A DNA stretch of 64,000 bases from Agrobacterium tumefaciens. GTDB lineage: Bacteria; Pseudomonadota; Alphaproteobacteria; Rhizobiales; Rhizobiaceae. The stretch's first letter is position 1. The number at the start of each line of letters is the position of its first letter. The notes under the pieces are model-generated. The model worked only from the letters and a program-made list of their open reading frames with translations. It ran no database searches and was not told where the DNA came from. Where the stretch lies: assembly GCF_013337285.1 (NCBI RefSeq), contig NZ_SUPW01000001.1, forward strand, positions 744,001 to 808,000. The letters run 5' to 3'. A program made the translations under genes and the position numbers. Positions 10,901-18,132 of this stretch are shown one piece after another.

Positions 10901-11790
10901 GTTTCTCCATCGCGGCCTGCCACTTCCACGCCGGGCAGGATGCGGCATTCGCCCGCCCGCATATCCGTGCCTAACCAGCTGACCACCAGCGCCACACTTT
11001 GCAGGTTGGGGCAAAGCGCCTGCAACTCGTCGATGGCCGCCTGCCAGTCGGTGGCAGCGGTCAAGCCGTTGCGGTTCATGATGCGGCTTTGCCCCATGCC
11101 GGTCGTTTCCGAAACCTGCACTGTTGCATAACCATGCTCCGTTGCGCCCGGAATGATGGTGATGGCGCGGATGGATTTTTCGAGCTTGCCGACCGGCCGC
11201 AAGACTTCGAACTGCATCAGTGGAATGCGATTGCCATAACCATCGAGCGGCAGTCGCTCAAAAACCACATAGGCCAGCCCGCGAAAGGCCGGCGCATTGC
11301 CGCTTCCCTGCTTTGCTTCGATCAGCGGATCAGGCAATTGCGTCTCGCTGCCGGGGTAAAAACGCATCTCGATGCCGGTCAGATCAACTTCCCGCCCATC
11401 GGCCCAGACACGCCGCACCATAGCCGCTTCGCCTTCGCAGAGGCCGATGGCGAGATTGGCGAAATAGCGAAAAGTCTCCACCTTCGGGCCGCGATTGCCC
11501 TTGCCGCCGCGCCGCTCGACCTCGACGCTTTCCTCGAAACGCGTCGCCCAGATCAGCGTGCCGCCAATCCTCGCCGTGCCGTAAAGCCGGTTGATGGCCG
11601 CCCCCTCATCCGCCCCCGGAATGCGCGCCGTCGAAAGCCGCGTGCCGGATACGGTGCGCCCGTTCGAAAGCAAAGCCCGATCGACAGCATTGCCGGCCAG
11701 CGCACCGGCCGCCTGGCCGATGATGGCGCCGATGGGGCCGAAAAAACTGCCAAGGGCCGCGCCCGCCGCCTGAAAAACTATGGTCGCCAT
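7990..11790 (-). CDS. GTA gp15-like baseplate hub / host-specificity protein
   Basis: 1266 residues, the largest gene of the cluster. The N-terminus is rich in small residues (AAGAALGSFFGPIGAIIGQAA) as in RcGTA gp15. The middle (about residues 430-720) is a TIM-barrel-like glycosidase fold with VDAFLIGSEL, IDAIGIDNYMPLSDW and PIWITELGCPAVDK. After it come tail-protein domains homologous to phage baseplate megatron proteins. It would form the tail tip that contacts the recipient cell surface. The start at 11790 lies 17 nt after the gp14 stop. Full length, no disruption seen. Confidence 0.9.
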   Translation of the reverse strand: MATIVFQAAGAALGSFFGPIGAIIGQAAGALAGNAVDRALLSNGRTVSGTRLSTARIPGADEGAAINRLYGTARIGGTLIWATRFEESVEVERRGGKGNRGPKVETFRYFANLAIGLCEGEAAMVRRVWADGREVDLTGIEMRFYPGSETQLPDPLIEAKQGSGNAPAFRGLAYVVFERLPLDGYGNRIPLMQFEVLRPVGKLEKSIRAITIIPGATEHGYATVQVSETTGMGQSRIMNRNGLTAATDWQAAIDELQALCPNLQSVALVVSWLGTDMRAGECRILPGVEVAGRDGETAPWSVAGLSRGVAHLVSHHGGGPAYGGTPDDQSVLQAIADLRARGLKVCLYPFVMMDVPAGNSLADPYGKGEQDAYGWRGRITCFPAPGRAGSPDRSAGARREVLAFCHRTEGYRRMVLHYAALVAKAGGVDAFLIGSELRGLTGLRDQNDAFPFVEELVRLAGDVRAVVGPAVKLTYAADWSEYFGYQPADGSGDVFFHLDPLWASRDIDAIGIDNYMPLSDWRDEDAANGNPDGMSGPDDASAFRRAITAGEGFDWYYASDADRAARRRTTITDGLKGKPWVFRYKDIGNWWGNRHYDRVRGVEKSTPTAWVPGSKPIWITELGCPAVDKSATRPNVFPDPKSAENAFPYFSRRHRADSQQRRFLEAHLDHWGQGDAAMVDENRVYLWTWDARPFPAFPQNGAVWSDGGNWRTGHWLNGRLGTVTLADTITEILTDHGFDAFDVSAVSGDMTGYVQGDVTSARALLEPLMAAFQVDVAEDGGTLCFRSRNTAVLPVRDISVLADLDSEPLWSENRGHDSDFAAEAVLTSFNPALDYEQASARSRRIDNAGSRVMRLDLNVALPAETAETAVEAVLRDNRQARRTVRFALPPADIALEPGDCIRLPENAFPQAPAGRFLVSRIEDGAMRQVEARAFSAAFSVFAGAADERRAGGISGTEGFAPEVLFLDLPHHDGVAAEHSARITVFARPWRPILVSASSGTEGYRQRAVLDQPAMIGTLAMPLKPGPSGRFDRGNAILIDLPYGGLASALEFAVLNGESRIAIKAANGVWEIIAFAKAEEIAPLRWRLSVLLRGLAGTEDAMLVGAPAGAPAVMLDAAVQPLGLALGERGRRLNWMVEAAGKASASAGPFAFEGGLRAQTPLAPVHLSGERKSDGVLIKWKRRGRMEADGWDASDIPLDEPFERYRVEVLEGEAVKRMAEVSEPLWFYPVAAELTDFPVLRDHISVRVRQLGRAVPLGVVAQALLPL

Positions 11791-11807
11791 GCTTGCCTCG
11801 AAAAATT

Positions 11808-12242
11808 TCAGGGATCGGGAAAACGGAAGGAGCCGGCGATGCGCCGCTTCCAGCCCGGCACCAGCGCGGAACGCACCACCGCCGCTTGCTCATAGGCATG
11901 GATGAAATGCTGCAGCCCGGCGACGATGCCGAGATGTTTGGCCGCCGCATCGGCCCGCCAGCGGAACAGCAAGAGGTCTCCCGGCCTTGCCTCTTCCATG
12001 TCAGGCACCGGCAGAAAGTGGCGCTTCGCCGCCACCATCAGCCGGTCTTCACCGCCACGTTCGGCCCAATCAGGCGCATAGGGCGGCAGCAATTCCGGCT
12101 CCCCACCGTAAAGTTCACGCCAGATGCCCCTGACGAGGCCGAGGCAATCGCAGCCGACGCCCTTTAACGAGGCCTGATGCCGGTAGGACGTACCGATCCA
12201 ACACTGCGCCAGCGCCAGCACTTTTTCTCCGGTATCGCTCAT
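11808..12242 (-). CDS. GTA gp14-like NlpC/P60 peptidase
   Basis: 144 residues. NlpC/P60 cysteine peptidase fold with the nucleophile in GVGCDCLGLV (C33) and the general base histidine in AAKHLGIV (about residue 101). In GTAs this tail-tip peptidase is thought to cut recipient cell-wall peptides during DNA entry. The ATG overlaps the gp13 stop (ATGA), showing coupling. Confidence 0.92.
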   Translation of the reverse strand: MSDTGEKVLALAQCWIGTSYRHQASLKGVGCDCLGLVRGIWRELYGGEPELLPPYAPDWAERGGEDRLMVAAKRHFLPVPDMEEARPGDLLLFRWRADAAAKHLGIVAGLQHFIHAYEQAAVVRSALVPGWKRRIAGSFRFPDP

Positions 12243-13123
12243 GGAAACAGTGCCCTGCCATCATGGGTCTGGCCGCCACTGGCGTAGGAATAGGCGAAAT
12301 CCGCTCCCGGCAGATGCGGAAAGCCCCTGAAATTCAGGTGATTAGCGAATTTCGCCTTGCAGGTGGCAAAACTCTTGTCGCAGCCGGCGGTGACAGAAAA
12401 TCCGTCTCCGGGCGATGGCATCTGTTCCGGCACCAGCCAGAAGGACAGAATCGTGCCGCCGTCGCGGCGCGCATGGCCATCGAGGTCAAAACTCTTGCCG
12501 GCGAGTGCACCGCTGAGAAACCGCAACTTTCCCCGGCTGAAGAAACCGTCGTTGAAAGCGTCAAGCCCCGAGACCAGCAGGTTGCCCGCCGCATCCACCA
12601 CCGTCACGCGGCCATTGCCGGTGAACCGCGAAAGGTCGATGCCGCAGCGCCGGTCGCCAAGTGCGGCATCGCAGCGACGCCCATAGATTCTGCCCTGCGG
12701 CTGACCGAGGCGATGGGCGAGGCTGCGCAACTCGGCGCGAAACGCCCCGCCCGCCCGCGTCACCTCGCCGATCTCACGCATGGAAAGCAGCACATGCTCA
12801 TCCGGCGCCTGCCAGTTGACGAGGTAAAGCTCCACCCGTGCGCCATCGAAACGCCCGGCGGCCAGATCGCTTTCCGAAATCGCCTCGCTGGAAAAACCGC
12901 CCGCCACCTCACCGGCACTGGCACCCAGCCCGGTTTCACTGTCGCTGTCGCTCGCCCCGAAACCGCTGGCGGCGAGGTAGTCCGTGCCGGCGAAAGAGAG
13001 TGTCTCGTCGTGGTCGGTAAAACCGATCACAGCGCCCTCCTTCAGCGTCACCTTCCAGCAATGGCAGGTAGTCGTCGCATCGCCCTTCAGATGCGTGGCA
13101 AGGCCTGGAGGGATAGTCTTCAT
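12239..13123 (-). CDS. GTA gp13-like baseplate protein (DUF2163 / BR0599 type)
   Basis: 294 residues. The N-terminal half (WKVTLKEGAVIGFTDHDETL) and the C-terminal cysteine-containing segment (CDKSFATCKAKFANHLNFRGFPHLPG) match the DUF2163/phage BR0599 family, which in RcGTA is a baseplate hub component that binds an iron-sulfur cluster. Cysteines in RRCDAALGDRRCGI and in the C-terminal segment are the likely ligands. Overlaps gp12 and gp14 by 4 nt each. Confidence 0.9.
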   Translation of the reverse strand: MKTIPPGLATHLKGDATTTCHCWKVTLKEGAVIGFTDHDETLSFAGTDYLAASGFGASDSDSETGLGASAGEVAGGFSSEAISESDLAAGRFDGARVELYLVNWQAPDEHVLLSMREIGEVTRAGGAFRAELRSLAHRLGQPQGRIYGRRCDAALGDRRCGIDLSRFTGNGRVTVVDAAGNLLVSGLDAFNDGFFSRGKLRFLSGALAGKSFDLDGHARRDGGTILSFWLVPEQMPSPGDGFSVTAGCDKSFATCKAKFANHLNFRGFPHLPGADFAYSYASGGQTHDGRALFP

Positions 13124-13758
13124 GGCAGGATTTCCATCAGTGGAATGGAGGGAATACGGCCCGCCTCGAAAGCGGTGAGGTTGACGTCGATGCGATCGAT
13201 CGCGAAGCGCACCGGCACGTCGAATTCAAAACCCGCCCGGATCACCGCGCCGGCCGGCGGCACCTTGCCGGCGCGAAACGTCACCATGCCGGTGGCATGA
13301 TCGACCGACATATCCGCAGGCGGGACACGCACGCCCTCGACTGACACGACAACCGAACCTTCGACCGGCTTCTCCACCTGCCGCGTGAAGGAGCCACCCG
13401 CATCCGCATAGGTTTTCACCAGCGGAAACTGAGCTGTTGCGCCATCGCCGGTGCCGATCCTCTGATCGGTCACGGCGGGCGCTTCGCCCGGCGGGCAGGA
13501 TTTGAAATCCACCGGATCGCGAAACCGAAAGCCGTAAAGCTCGCCGCGCCGCGCCTCGAAAAAGGCGAGCACCTCATAGAGATCGGCGACGGAGCGGATG
13601 CCGGATCCCGCATCATAGGCGCGTCTGGCATTCTTCCAGCGCTGGTTGCGGTTCTCGCGGCCATTAGAGAGATTGACGATATCGGTTCGCCGCACCGGCC
13701 CGCCGCTGACGCCGAGCGCCAATCGCAGCGGAAACTGCACTTCATGAAATGCCGCCAT
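13120..13758 (-). CDS. GTA gp12-like distal tail protein (DUF2460)
   Basis: 212 residues. It starts MAAFHEVQFPLRLALGVSGG and continues through RTDIVNLSNGRENRNQRW and FEARRGELYGFRFRDPVDFK, the diagnostic sequence of the DUF2460/TIGR02217 distal tail protein family. It probably joins tail tube to baseplate. Overlaps gp13 by 4 nt. Confidence 0.92.
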   Translation of the reverse strand: MAAFHEVQFPLRLALGVSGGPVRRTDIVNLSNGRENRNQRWKNARRAYDAGSGIRSVADLYEVLAFFEARRGELYGFRFRDPVDFKSCPPGEAPAVTDQRIGTGDGATAQFPLVKTYADAGGSFTRQVEKPVEGSVVVSVEGVRVPPADMSVDHATGMVTFRAGKVPPAGAVIRAGFEFDVPVRFAIDRIDVNLTAFEAGRIPSIPLMEILP

Positions 13759-13803
13759 GTCGTTGTTCCACGAATCTTTTTGCTGTGTTGAAAGGTCGGT
13801 GCG

Positions 13804-14385
13804 TCACAATCCGCGCTGGCCGCGCCCGACGCTGCGCGCCAGCATGGCGGCGATCTGGCCTTCGCTTTTTCTAAAACTCGCCGCATCGGTGGCCGTCACG
13901 TTGAAGACGATCTGCGCGCCACCCCCGCCCGCCGGTGCTGCCACCCCCAAAGCGCCATCCGAGCCACGTTTCAGCGGCAGGATGGCTTCCGCACCCGCCT
14001 CGCCCATCAGGCCCAGCCCGCCGCCCATCGGAAAAAAGGCAGGGCTGGAAACCACGCCACCATCGGCAAAAGGCGTGATGCTGCGCCCCGGCACCCCGCC
14101 ATCGGCAAAGGCAAACAGGGAGCCGCCACCGTTCAAAAGCCCGCCGACGGCATTGCCGATCATATTCTCCAGCGGCTTCAACCCGGCGGAAAGCGCAATG
14201 CCCGACAGGCGTTCTCCAAGCCCGCGCAGCACCTCGTCCAGCCCCTTGCCGCCCGTCGTCGCCGCTTGCAGGGCCGACGTCAGCGCCGCCCCGAACCGCT
14301 CGGACCGCCGCTCGAGATCGCCCATCACGTTCACCAGCGCTTCCGCCTCCTGGCGGTTCTCCGCCATCGATGCATCACCTGCCAT
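13804..14385 (-). CDS. GTA gp11-like short tail tape-measure protein
   Basis: 193 residues. An N-terminal coiled-coil-like helix (about 10-60) is followed by a Gly-rich region (NAVGGLLNGGGSLFAFADGG) and the phage tape-measure C-terminal motif MGEAGAEAILPL. RcGTA gp11 is similarly short because the GTA tail is short. The start at 14385 has AAAGG nine bases upstream; an ATG six codons in is an alternative. Its upstream neighbour on the same strand is separated by a 743-bp insert carrying two genes in the opposite direction. Confidence 0.88.
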   Translation of the reverse strand: MAGDASMAENRQEAEALVNVMGDLERRSERFGAALTSALQAATTGGKGLDEVLRGLGERLSGIALSAGLKPLENMIGNAVGGLLNGGGSLFAFADGGVPGRSITPFADGGVVSSPAFFPMGGGLGLMGEAGAEAILPLKRGSDGALGVAAPAGGGGAQIVFNVTATDAASFRKSEGQIAAMLARSVGRGQRGL

Positions 14386-14468
14386 CCCGCTTGCCTTTCT
14401 GATTCAACTGGGGAATGCATGCTGCTGAAACAGCTTTCAAAAACCGGCTGCTTCAATCAATGTTCTTT

Positions 14469-14489
14469 AAAAACCCAGCTTGTTGGGTT
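14469..14489 (-). terminator. Possible minus-strand terminator at the edge of the inserted pair
   Basis: Read on the minus strand, AACCCA-ACAAGC-TGGGTT forms a 6-bp hairpin followed by TTT. It would stop leftward GTA transcription just before the tape-measure gene, or act as a leader hairpin for the plus-strand DUF4160 gene. Stem and U tract are short, so this is a weak call. Confidence 0.3.
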
Positions 14490-14498
14490 ATGGTTCTC

Positions 14499-14726
14499 AT
14501 GGTCACGGTTCTGCGGCAGCATGGCATGCGTTTCGTCATCTACACGGCCGATCACGAGCCGCCGCATGCGCATGTCTACGGAGAGGGTGAAGCCCGTATC
14601 GATCTCGTAACCCTTACCGTCATGACGCAGGGCGGCATGTCGGACAGGGATGTACGGCGCGCGGTTGCAGTGATCGAAGAAAACCGGACGCTTTTTCTTG
14701 AAACGTGGAGAAAATATCATGGTTGA
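14499..14726 (+). CDS. DUF4160-family protein
   Basis: 75 residues. The family start MVTVLRQHGMRFVIYTADHE and the central HEPPHAHVY-like motif are typical of DUF4160, small proteins almost always encoded beside a DUF2442 gene and often considered toxin-antitoxin-like. I chose the ATG at 14499 because family members begin MPTVLR/MVTVLR; ATGs at 14490 and 14415 are alternatives. The stop overlaps the next gene by 8 nt. It lies antisense to the GTA genes on both sides. Function unknown. Confidence 0.75.
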   Translation: MVTVLRQHGMRFVIYTADHEPPHAHVYGEGEARIDLVTLTVMTQGGMSDRDVRRAVAVIEENRTLFLETWRKYHG

Positions 14727-15123
14727 GGTCAGCGATGCCGAACTTGCGGCCGCCAAGGAGCGCTGGCGGCAGGAACACGCGGAACGTCCTGTTCCGGTTG
14801 CCGTGCGTTTCGATGCGGCATCGGCCCGGGTCATTGTCGATTTCACCAATGGCGCCTGTTTCATGTTTCCAGCCCACGCGCTGGAGGGCTTGGAGAACGC
14901 CACGCCGGAACAGCTGGCCGAGGTCGAGCTCCTCGGCGAGACCGGCCTGCATTGGGAAAGCCTCGATGCGGATTATACGATCAGCGGGCTTATGAACGGC
15001 ATTTTCGGCAGCCGCGCTTTCATGGAAGCCCAGCGCAAGGGCGGGCAATCCCGCTCCCCGGCCAAGGCCGCCGCCAGCCGCGCCAACGGTGCGAAGGGTG
15101 GCCGTCCGCGAAAAATGCCCTGA
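14719..15123 (+). CDS. DUF2442-family protein, partner of DUF4160
   Basis: 134 residues. Residues about 25-100 carry the DUF2442 pattern: VAVRFDAASARVIVDFTNG, then LGETGLHWESLDADYTISGL. The C-terminal 30 residues are basic and Ala/Gly-rich (RKGGQSRSPAKAAASRANGAK), which may bind nucleic acid. It overlaps DUF4160 by 8 nt, so the two are translationally coupled. It ends only 5 nt from the convergent tail chaperone frame. DUF2442 proteins are proposed antitoxin-like partners; no activity is established. Confidence 0.78.
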   Translation: MVEVSDAELAAAKERWRQEHAERPVPVAVRFDAASARVIVDFTNGACFMFPAHALEGLENATPEQLAEVELLGETGLHWESLDADYTISGLMNGIFGSRAFMEAQRKGGQSRSPAKAAASRANGAKGGRPRKMP

Positions 15124-15128
15124 CACCG

Positions 15129-15341
15129 TCACCCATCCGGAAACCGCCGCATCATCGCCTCTATCGCCCGACGATCGGGGCTGCCGGAACCAGCACGCAC
15201 GCCGCCGGTCATCGCGAAGAATTCCCTTGGCGTCAGCCGCCAGAAGGTTTCGGAAGAAAGCCGCAGCAGGCAGAATCCGGCGTGGATCACCGTCTCCCAG
15301 GGGAAAGGGCGCGGCGTCGCCTCGCCTGCTGCGGCGCTTAA
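15129..15341 (-). CDS. Tail assembly chaperone frame (TIGR02216-like, gp10.1) with no start codon
   Basis: An open frame of 70 codons immediately after gp10 encodes PFPWETVIHAGFCLLRLS, FWRLTPREFFAMTGG and a basic C-terminus, the signature of the small GTA protein that follows gp10. The frame has no ATG, GTG or TTG before an internal ATG at codon 43. Where a start would be expected, the codon is TTA, overlapping the gp10 TAA stop. The frame is -1 relative to gp10 and stays open about 40 codons back into gp10. It may be reached by -1 frameshifting, by a rare start, or be dead through a point change. See the adjacent element at 15338-15364. Confidence 0.7.
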   Translation of the reverse strand, partial: LSAAAGEATPRPFPWETVIHAGFCLLRLSSETFWRLTPREFFAMTGGVRAGSGSPDRRAIEAMMRRFPDG

Positions 15342-15364
15342 GGGTCCGGCTGTGTTTCTCCTTT
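15338..15364 (-). promoter_or_regulatory. Candidate -1 frameshift element at the gp10 stop
   Basis: On the minus strand an AAAGGAG sequence (15364-15358) lies 14 nt before a CCT codon followed by the gp10 stop TAA. The sequence CCCTTAA lets tRNA-Pro slip back one base from CCT to CCC, after which TTA-AGC-GCC continues into the chaperone frame. Shine-Dalgarno-like elements at this distance stimulate -1 frameshifting at dnaX. It is not a canonical X-XXY-YYZ heptamer, so this is a hypothesis. Confidence 0.35.
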
Positions 15365-15697
15365 CGGGCCGGCAAAGGTGGCGGTCAGAAGGTCGGCGAT
15401 GATGGCGGCGTGGCCGGCGATGCCGCCTTCCACGGTTGCGGCGGCCACATCCTCATCGGAAAACACATTGCCCGCGCCGCGCAGGCCCGCACCGATCACC
15501 CGGATCATATCGGCGGCCTTCATGCGGCCGCTGGCGAAACGTTCGGCGAGCGCCGTCAGGTCGTCGGCCTGAAAGGCGGTTTCGAGTTCGGCCAGCGCTC
15601 CGAGCGTCAGGCACAGAATGCGCCTTTCGCCGTCGATCAGCGCCTCGATCTCACCGCGATGGCGGTTCGCCCGCCCGTAGCGTAATCCTTGCGGCAT
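15338..15697 (-). CDS. GTA gp10-like tail assembly protein
   Basis: 119 residues. It has RYGRANRHRGEIEALIDGER and LTLGALAELETAFQ, the pattern of GTA gp10 (gene transfer agent family tail proteins, possibly the lambda gpG equivalent). The ATG at 15697 shares one base with the gp9 stop (TGATG); a GTG one codon upstream is possible. Its stop TAA overlaps the first codon of the chaperone frame. Confidence 0.88.
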   Translation of the reverse strand: MPQGLRYGRANRHRGEIEALIDGERRILCLTLGALAELETAFQADDLTALAERFASGRMKAADMIRVIGAGLRGAGNVFSDEDVAAATVEGGIAGHAAIIADLLTATFAGPKGETQPDP

Positions 15698-16104
15698 CAC
15701 AGCGCTCCGAAGTTAAGGAGACCGGCGGATTCCAGCGCGATCTCGAATTGCACCTCGCCATCGTGACGGCCGGAATATTCGAGCGCGACGATCTGGAACG
15801 GCCCGGTAATGGTGCCGAAATCCGGGATGACGATCTGCCAGCCCGGAATGGCGCCGGCAAAAAATGCGCCGCGCACCAGCGCATCGCTCGCTACATCCTT
15901 GAAGATGCCGGATGCCGTCAGCGATGCCCGCTGCACGCCCGCACCGGCCAGAAGCTCGCGCCAGCGCCCCGCACTTTCTCCGTCGGTTATATCGACGGCC
16001 TGCGCATTGAAGGCCAGCCGCTTGGTTCTCAGCCCCGCCACGGTCACATAGGCACCGGCATTGTTGATCTTCAGCAGCAGGTCCTTGCCCTTCTGCGCCA
16101 CCAT
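15697..16104 (-). CDS. GTA gp9-like major tail tube protein
   Basis: 135 residues. MVAQKGKDLLLKINNAGAYV, AGLRTKRLAFNAQAVDITDG and the C-terminal LEYSGRHDGEVQFEIALESAG match the GTA/phage major tail protein of the TP901-1 type that builds the tail tube. A strong ribosome binding site (AAAGGAG) sits before the ATG at 16104. The promoter-proximal side faces a divergent MFS gene instead of gp8, so this part of the cluster may need its own promoter in the 92-bp gap. Confidence 0.9.
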   Translation of the reverse strand: MVAQKGKDLLLKINNAGAYVTVAGLRTKRLAFNAQAVDITDGESAGRWRELLAGAGVQRASLTASGIFKDVASDALVRGAFFAGAIPGWQIVIPDFGTITGPFQIVALEYSGRHDGEVQFEIALESAGLLNFGAL

Positions 16105-16196
16105 GGTGTTCTCCTTTGGCCTCGATTGATGTTGCCGGGTCGCTATTGGCCTGCTACCAAATAATTCCCCCGCATCTCGCACCCCTGATTTCCATC

Positions 16197-17396
16197 ATGT
16201 CTGAAGCCACCCCCTTCCCGTCCCGCGCGCGCCTTATCGGCGTGCTTGCGGTTGGGCAGATCATCAGCTGGGGCAGCGGTTTCGACATGCTGGCCGTGCT
16301 CGGCCCACGGATCGGGCAGGAGCTGGCCATCGCCAACGAGGTGGTGTTTGCCGGCCTCACCGTCATGATGACGATCAGCGCGCTCTGCGGCCCGCTTCTG
16401 GGAAGAACGCTCGTGCGCCACGGCGCAGCGCCCGTCCTTGTGGCGGGTTCGTTGCTTTTCACGGCGGGTTTTGTCGTGCTCGCCTTTGCGGGCGGCGTGA
16501 TCAGTTATTTGCTCGGCTGGGCCGTCATCGGATTTGCCGCCACCTGCGGCCTGACGACGGCGGCCCATGCGGCGGTGGTGGAGCGTGTCGGCGCGGAAAG
16601 CGGCCGGTTGCTGACGCTGCTGATGCTGTTTACCGGGCTTTCGGCGGCATTTTTCCTGCCGCTCACCACGCTTGCCGCCGAACATTTCGGCTGGCGCGGC
16701 ACGCTCATCGGTTATGCCTGTCTGCAGCTCTTCCTGCTTCTGCCTCTCTACCTCTTCGTTCTTCCCGGCCGGCCGGTCCGCAAAGCCGTGACGCCGCAGG
16801 AAGCGGCTGCGATTGCACCCTCACCGGTCGATACGCGACGCGCCTTTCTGCTGCTGGCGGCAATGACGACGATCAGCGCGTTTACGACGTTCGGCCTGTC
16901 TCCGCTGCTGCCCCTGCTCCTGGTCAACGCCGGCGCATCACAATCGCTGGCCGTGCAGCTGGCATCTGTGCGCAGCGTTCTTGCGATTACGGCGCGCGGG
17001 CTGGATTTCCTGCTTGGCAAACACGGCAACCCCTTCGTCACAGCCATGATCGGCCTCTGTCTGCTGTTCCTGTCCCTGCTGCTGTTGCTCGCCTTTGCTC
17101 CGGCCATGCCCGCCTTCATCAGCTTCATCGTTTTCTTCGGCTTCGGCGCGGGCGTGCTCACCGTCAGCCGCGCCGTGTTGCCGCTGGCGGTGTTTTCCCC
17201 GGAGCAATATGGCCTGCAGGCCGCACGTATCTCGCTGCCGCAGAACCTTGCGATTGCCTTTGCGCCCGTTATCTTCACGCTGGCGCTGGATCGTGGCGGG
17301 GTCGCGGCCATGTTGACCATCGCAGCTGCGCTGATCGGCATTTCGTTTCTGCTATTGATCGTCCTGTGGAAGACCGTGCGCAGGCAGACTTCCTGA
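16197..17396 (+). CDS. MFS transporter inserted within the GTA cluster
   Basis: 399 residues with 12 predicted membrane helices and an MFS-like first helix pair (GQIISWGSGFDMLAVLGPRI). Substrate unknown. It is transcribed against the GTA genes, starting 92 bp from gp9 and ending 5 bp from the convergent gp8 stop. I chose the ATG at 16197 (MSEATPFPSRARL); an in-frame start at 16116 is possible but overlong. No good Shine-Dalgarno is visible. It has no obvious role in a GTA particle and is probably a cargo gene. Confidence 0.85.
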   Translation: MSEATPFPSRARLIGVLAVGQIISWGSGFDMLAVLGPRIGQELAIANEVVFAGLTVMMTISALCGPLLGRTLVRHGAAPVLVAGSLLFTAGFVVLAFAGGVISYLLGWAVIGFAATCGLTTAAHAAVVERVGAESGRLLTLLMLFTGLSAAFFLPLTTLAAEHFGWRGTLIGYACLQLFLLLPLYLFVLPGRPVRKAVTPQEAAAIAPSPVDTRRAFLLLAAMTTISAFTTFGLSPLLPLLLVNAGASQSLAVQLASVRSVLAITARGLDFLLGKHGNPFVTAMIGLCLLFLSLLLLLAFAPAMPAFISFIVFFGFGAGVLTVSRAVLPLAVFSPEQYGLQAARISLPQNLAIAFAPVIFTLALDRGGVAAMLTIAAALIGISFLLLIVLWKTVRRQTS

Positions 17397-17401
17397 AAAA
17401 A

Positions 17402-17797
17402 CTATTCCGTCACCGCCCTGAAGCGCATATCCGCGATGAAATTCCGCGACTTCGGTTCACGCCGCGAGCGGCAGGAACGGAGTTGCAGATTGACCAGCGT
17501 GACACCAGCAAGGGGAAGCGGGGCATCGTCGAGCAGGGTTTTCACCCTTTCCACGATTTCACTCGCCCGTTTGCGGCCGCCGGCGTCACTCCAGATTTCC
17601 AGCGACAGGAAATGCTCCTCGGCCTTTTCCGTCGCCGTCGAATAGTCGCGGCTTTCAAGTTCGCCGATGACGATTGCGGGCAGAAGCGCACGCGGCAAAA
17701 GCCGGTCGACGATGCCGCCTGATGTCAGTGCTATCAGGGCCGCATCGCCGGTCAACCTGGCGAAAATCGCTTTCAAAAGGGCATTCGCGGCGCTCAT
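17402..17797 (-). CDS. GTA gp8-like tail terminator protein (DUF3168)
   Basis: 131 residues. The pattern SAANALLKAIFARLTGDAAL, then HFLSLEIWSDAGGRKRASEI, is DUF3168, the tail-completion family found as gp8 of RcGTA. It overlaps gp7 by 4 nt (ATGA). Confidence 0.88.
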   Translation of the reverse strand: MSAANALLKAIFARLTGDAALIALTSGGIVDRLLPRALLPAIVIGELESRDYSTATEKAEEHFLSLEIWSDAGGRKRASEIVERVKTLLDDAPLPLAGVTLVNLQLRSCRSRREPKSRNFIADMRFRAVTE

Positions 17798-18129
17798 GGG
17801 AGCTCCTCCTCACAACGGCAGACGATGAAGCGGCCGGTCTCGTCCGGATCCATCACGGTGCGGATCGCCAAAATGCGTCGGCCTTTGCGGAAACGCATGC
17901 CGGCGGCGATGTCGCTGCGCCACATCAGCCAGACGCGGTGGGTGATCGTCACACCCTCGGCCGAGGCCCGTTCGTGGGACGTGTCCGAAACGGGCTCAAT
18001 CGCCGCCCAAAGCGAGCGCAGGACACTCCAGTTTTCGGCCGCACCGCCCTGCCCGTCCGGCGTCTCGATGCGCCCTTCCAGTTCCAGCCGCGCCGTCAGC
18101 TTGCCGGGATCGAGAAAAACCAGGTTCAT
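17794..18129 (-). CDS. GTA gp7-like head-tail adaptor
   Basis: 111 residues. Phage head-closure (SPP1 gp16-like) family features: PDGQGGAAENWSVLRSLWAA, then THRVWLMWRSDIAAGMRF and RRILAIRTVMDPDETGRFIV. It would close the portal vertex and join the tail. It lies 3 nt after gp6 and overlaps gp8. Confidence 0.9.
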   Translation of the reverse strand: MNLVFLDPGKLTARLELEGRIETPDGQGGAAENWSVLRSLWAAIEPVSDTSHERASAEGVTITHRVWLMWRSDIAAGMRFRKGRRILAIRTVMDPDETGRFIVCRCEEELP

Positions 18130-18132
18130 AGC

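Noticed and set aside
14620..15375. 251-codon minus-strand ORF spanning the DUF2442 gene and chaperone frame
   Set aside because: It is antisense to DUF2442 and in the wrong frame for the chaperone; its sequence is low-complexity Arg/Ala/Gly without motifs.
16105..16196. Strong sigma-70 promoter for gp9 or the MFS gene
   Set aside because: No convincing -35/-10 pair could be found by eye on either strand; only the gp9 ribosome binding site is clear.
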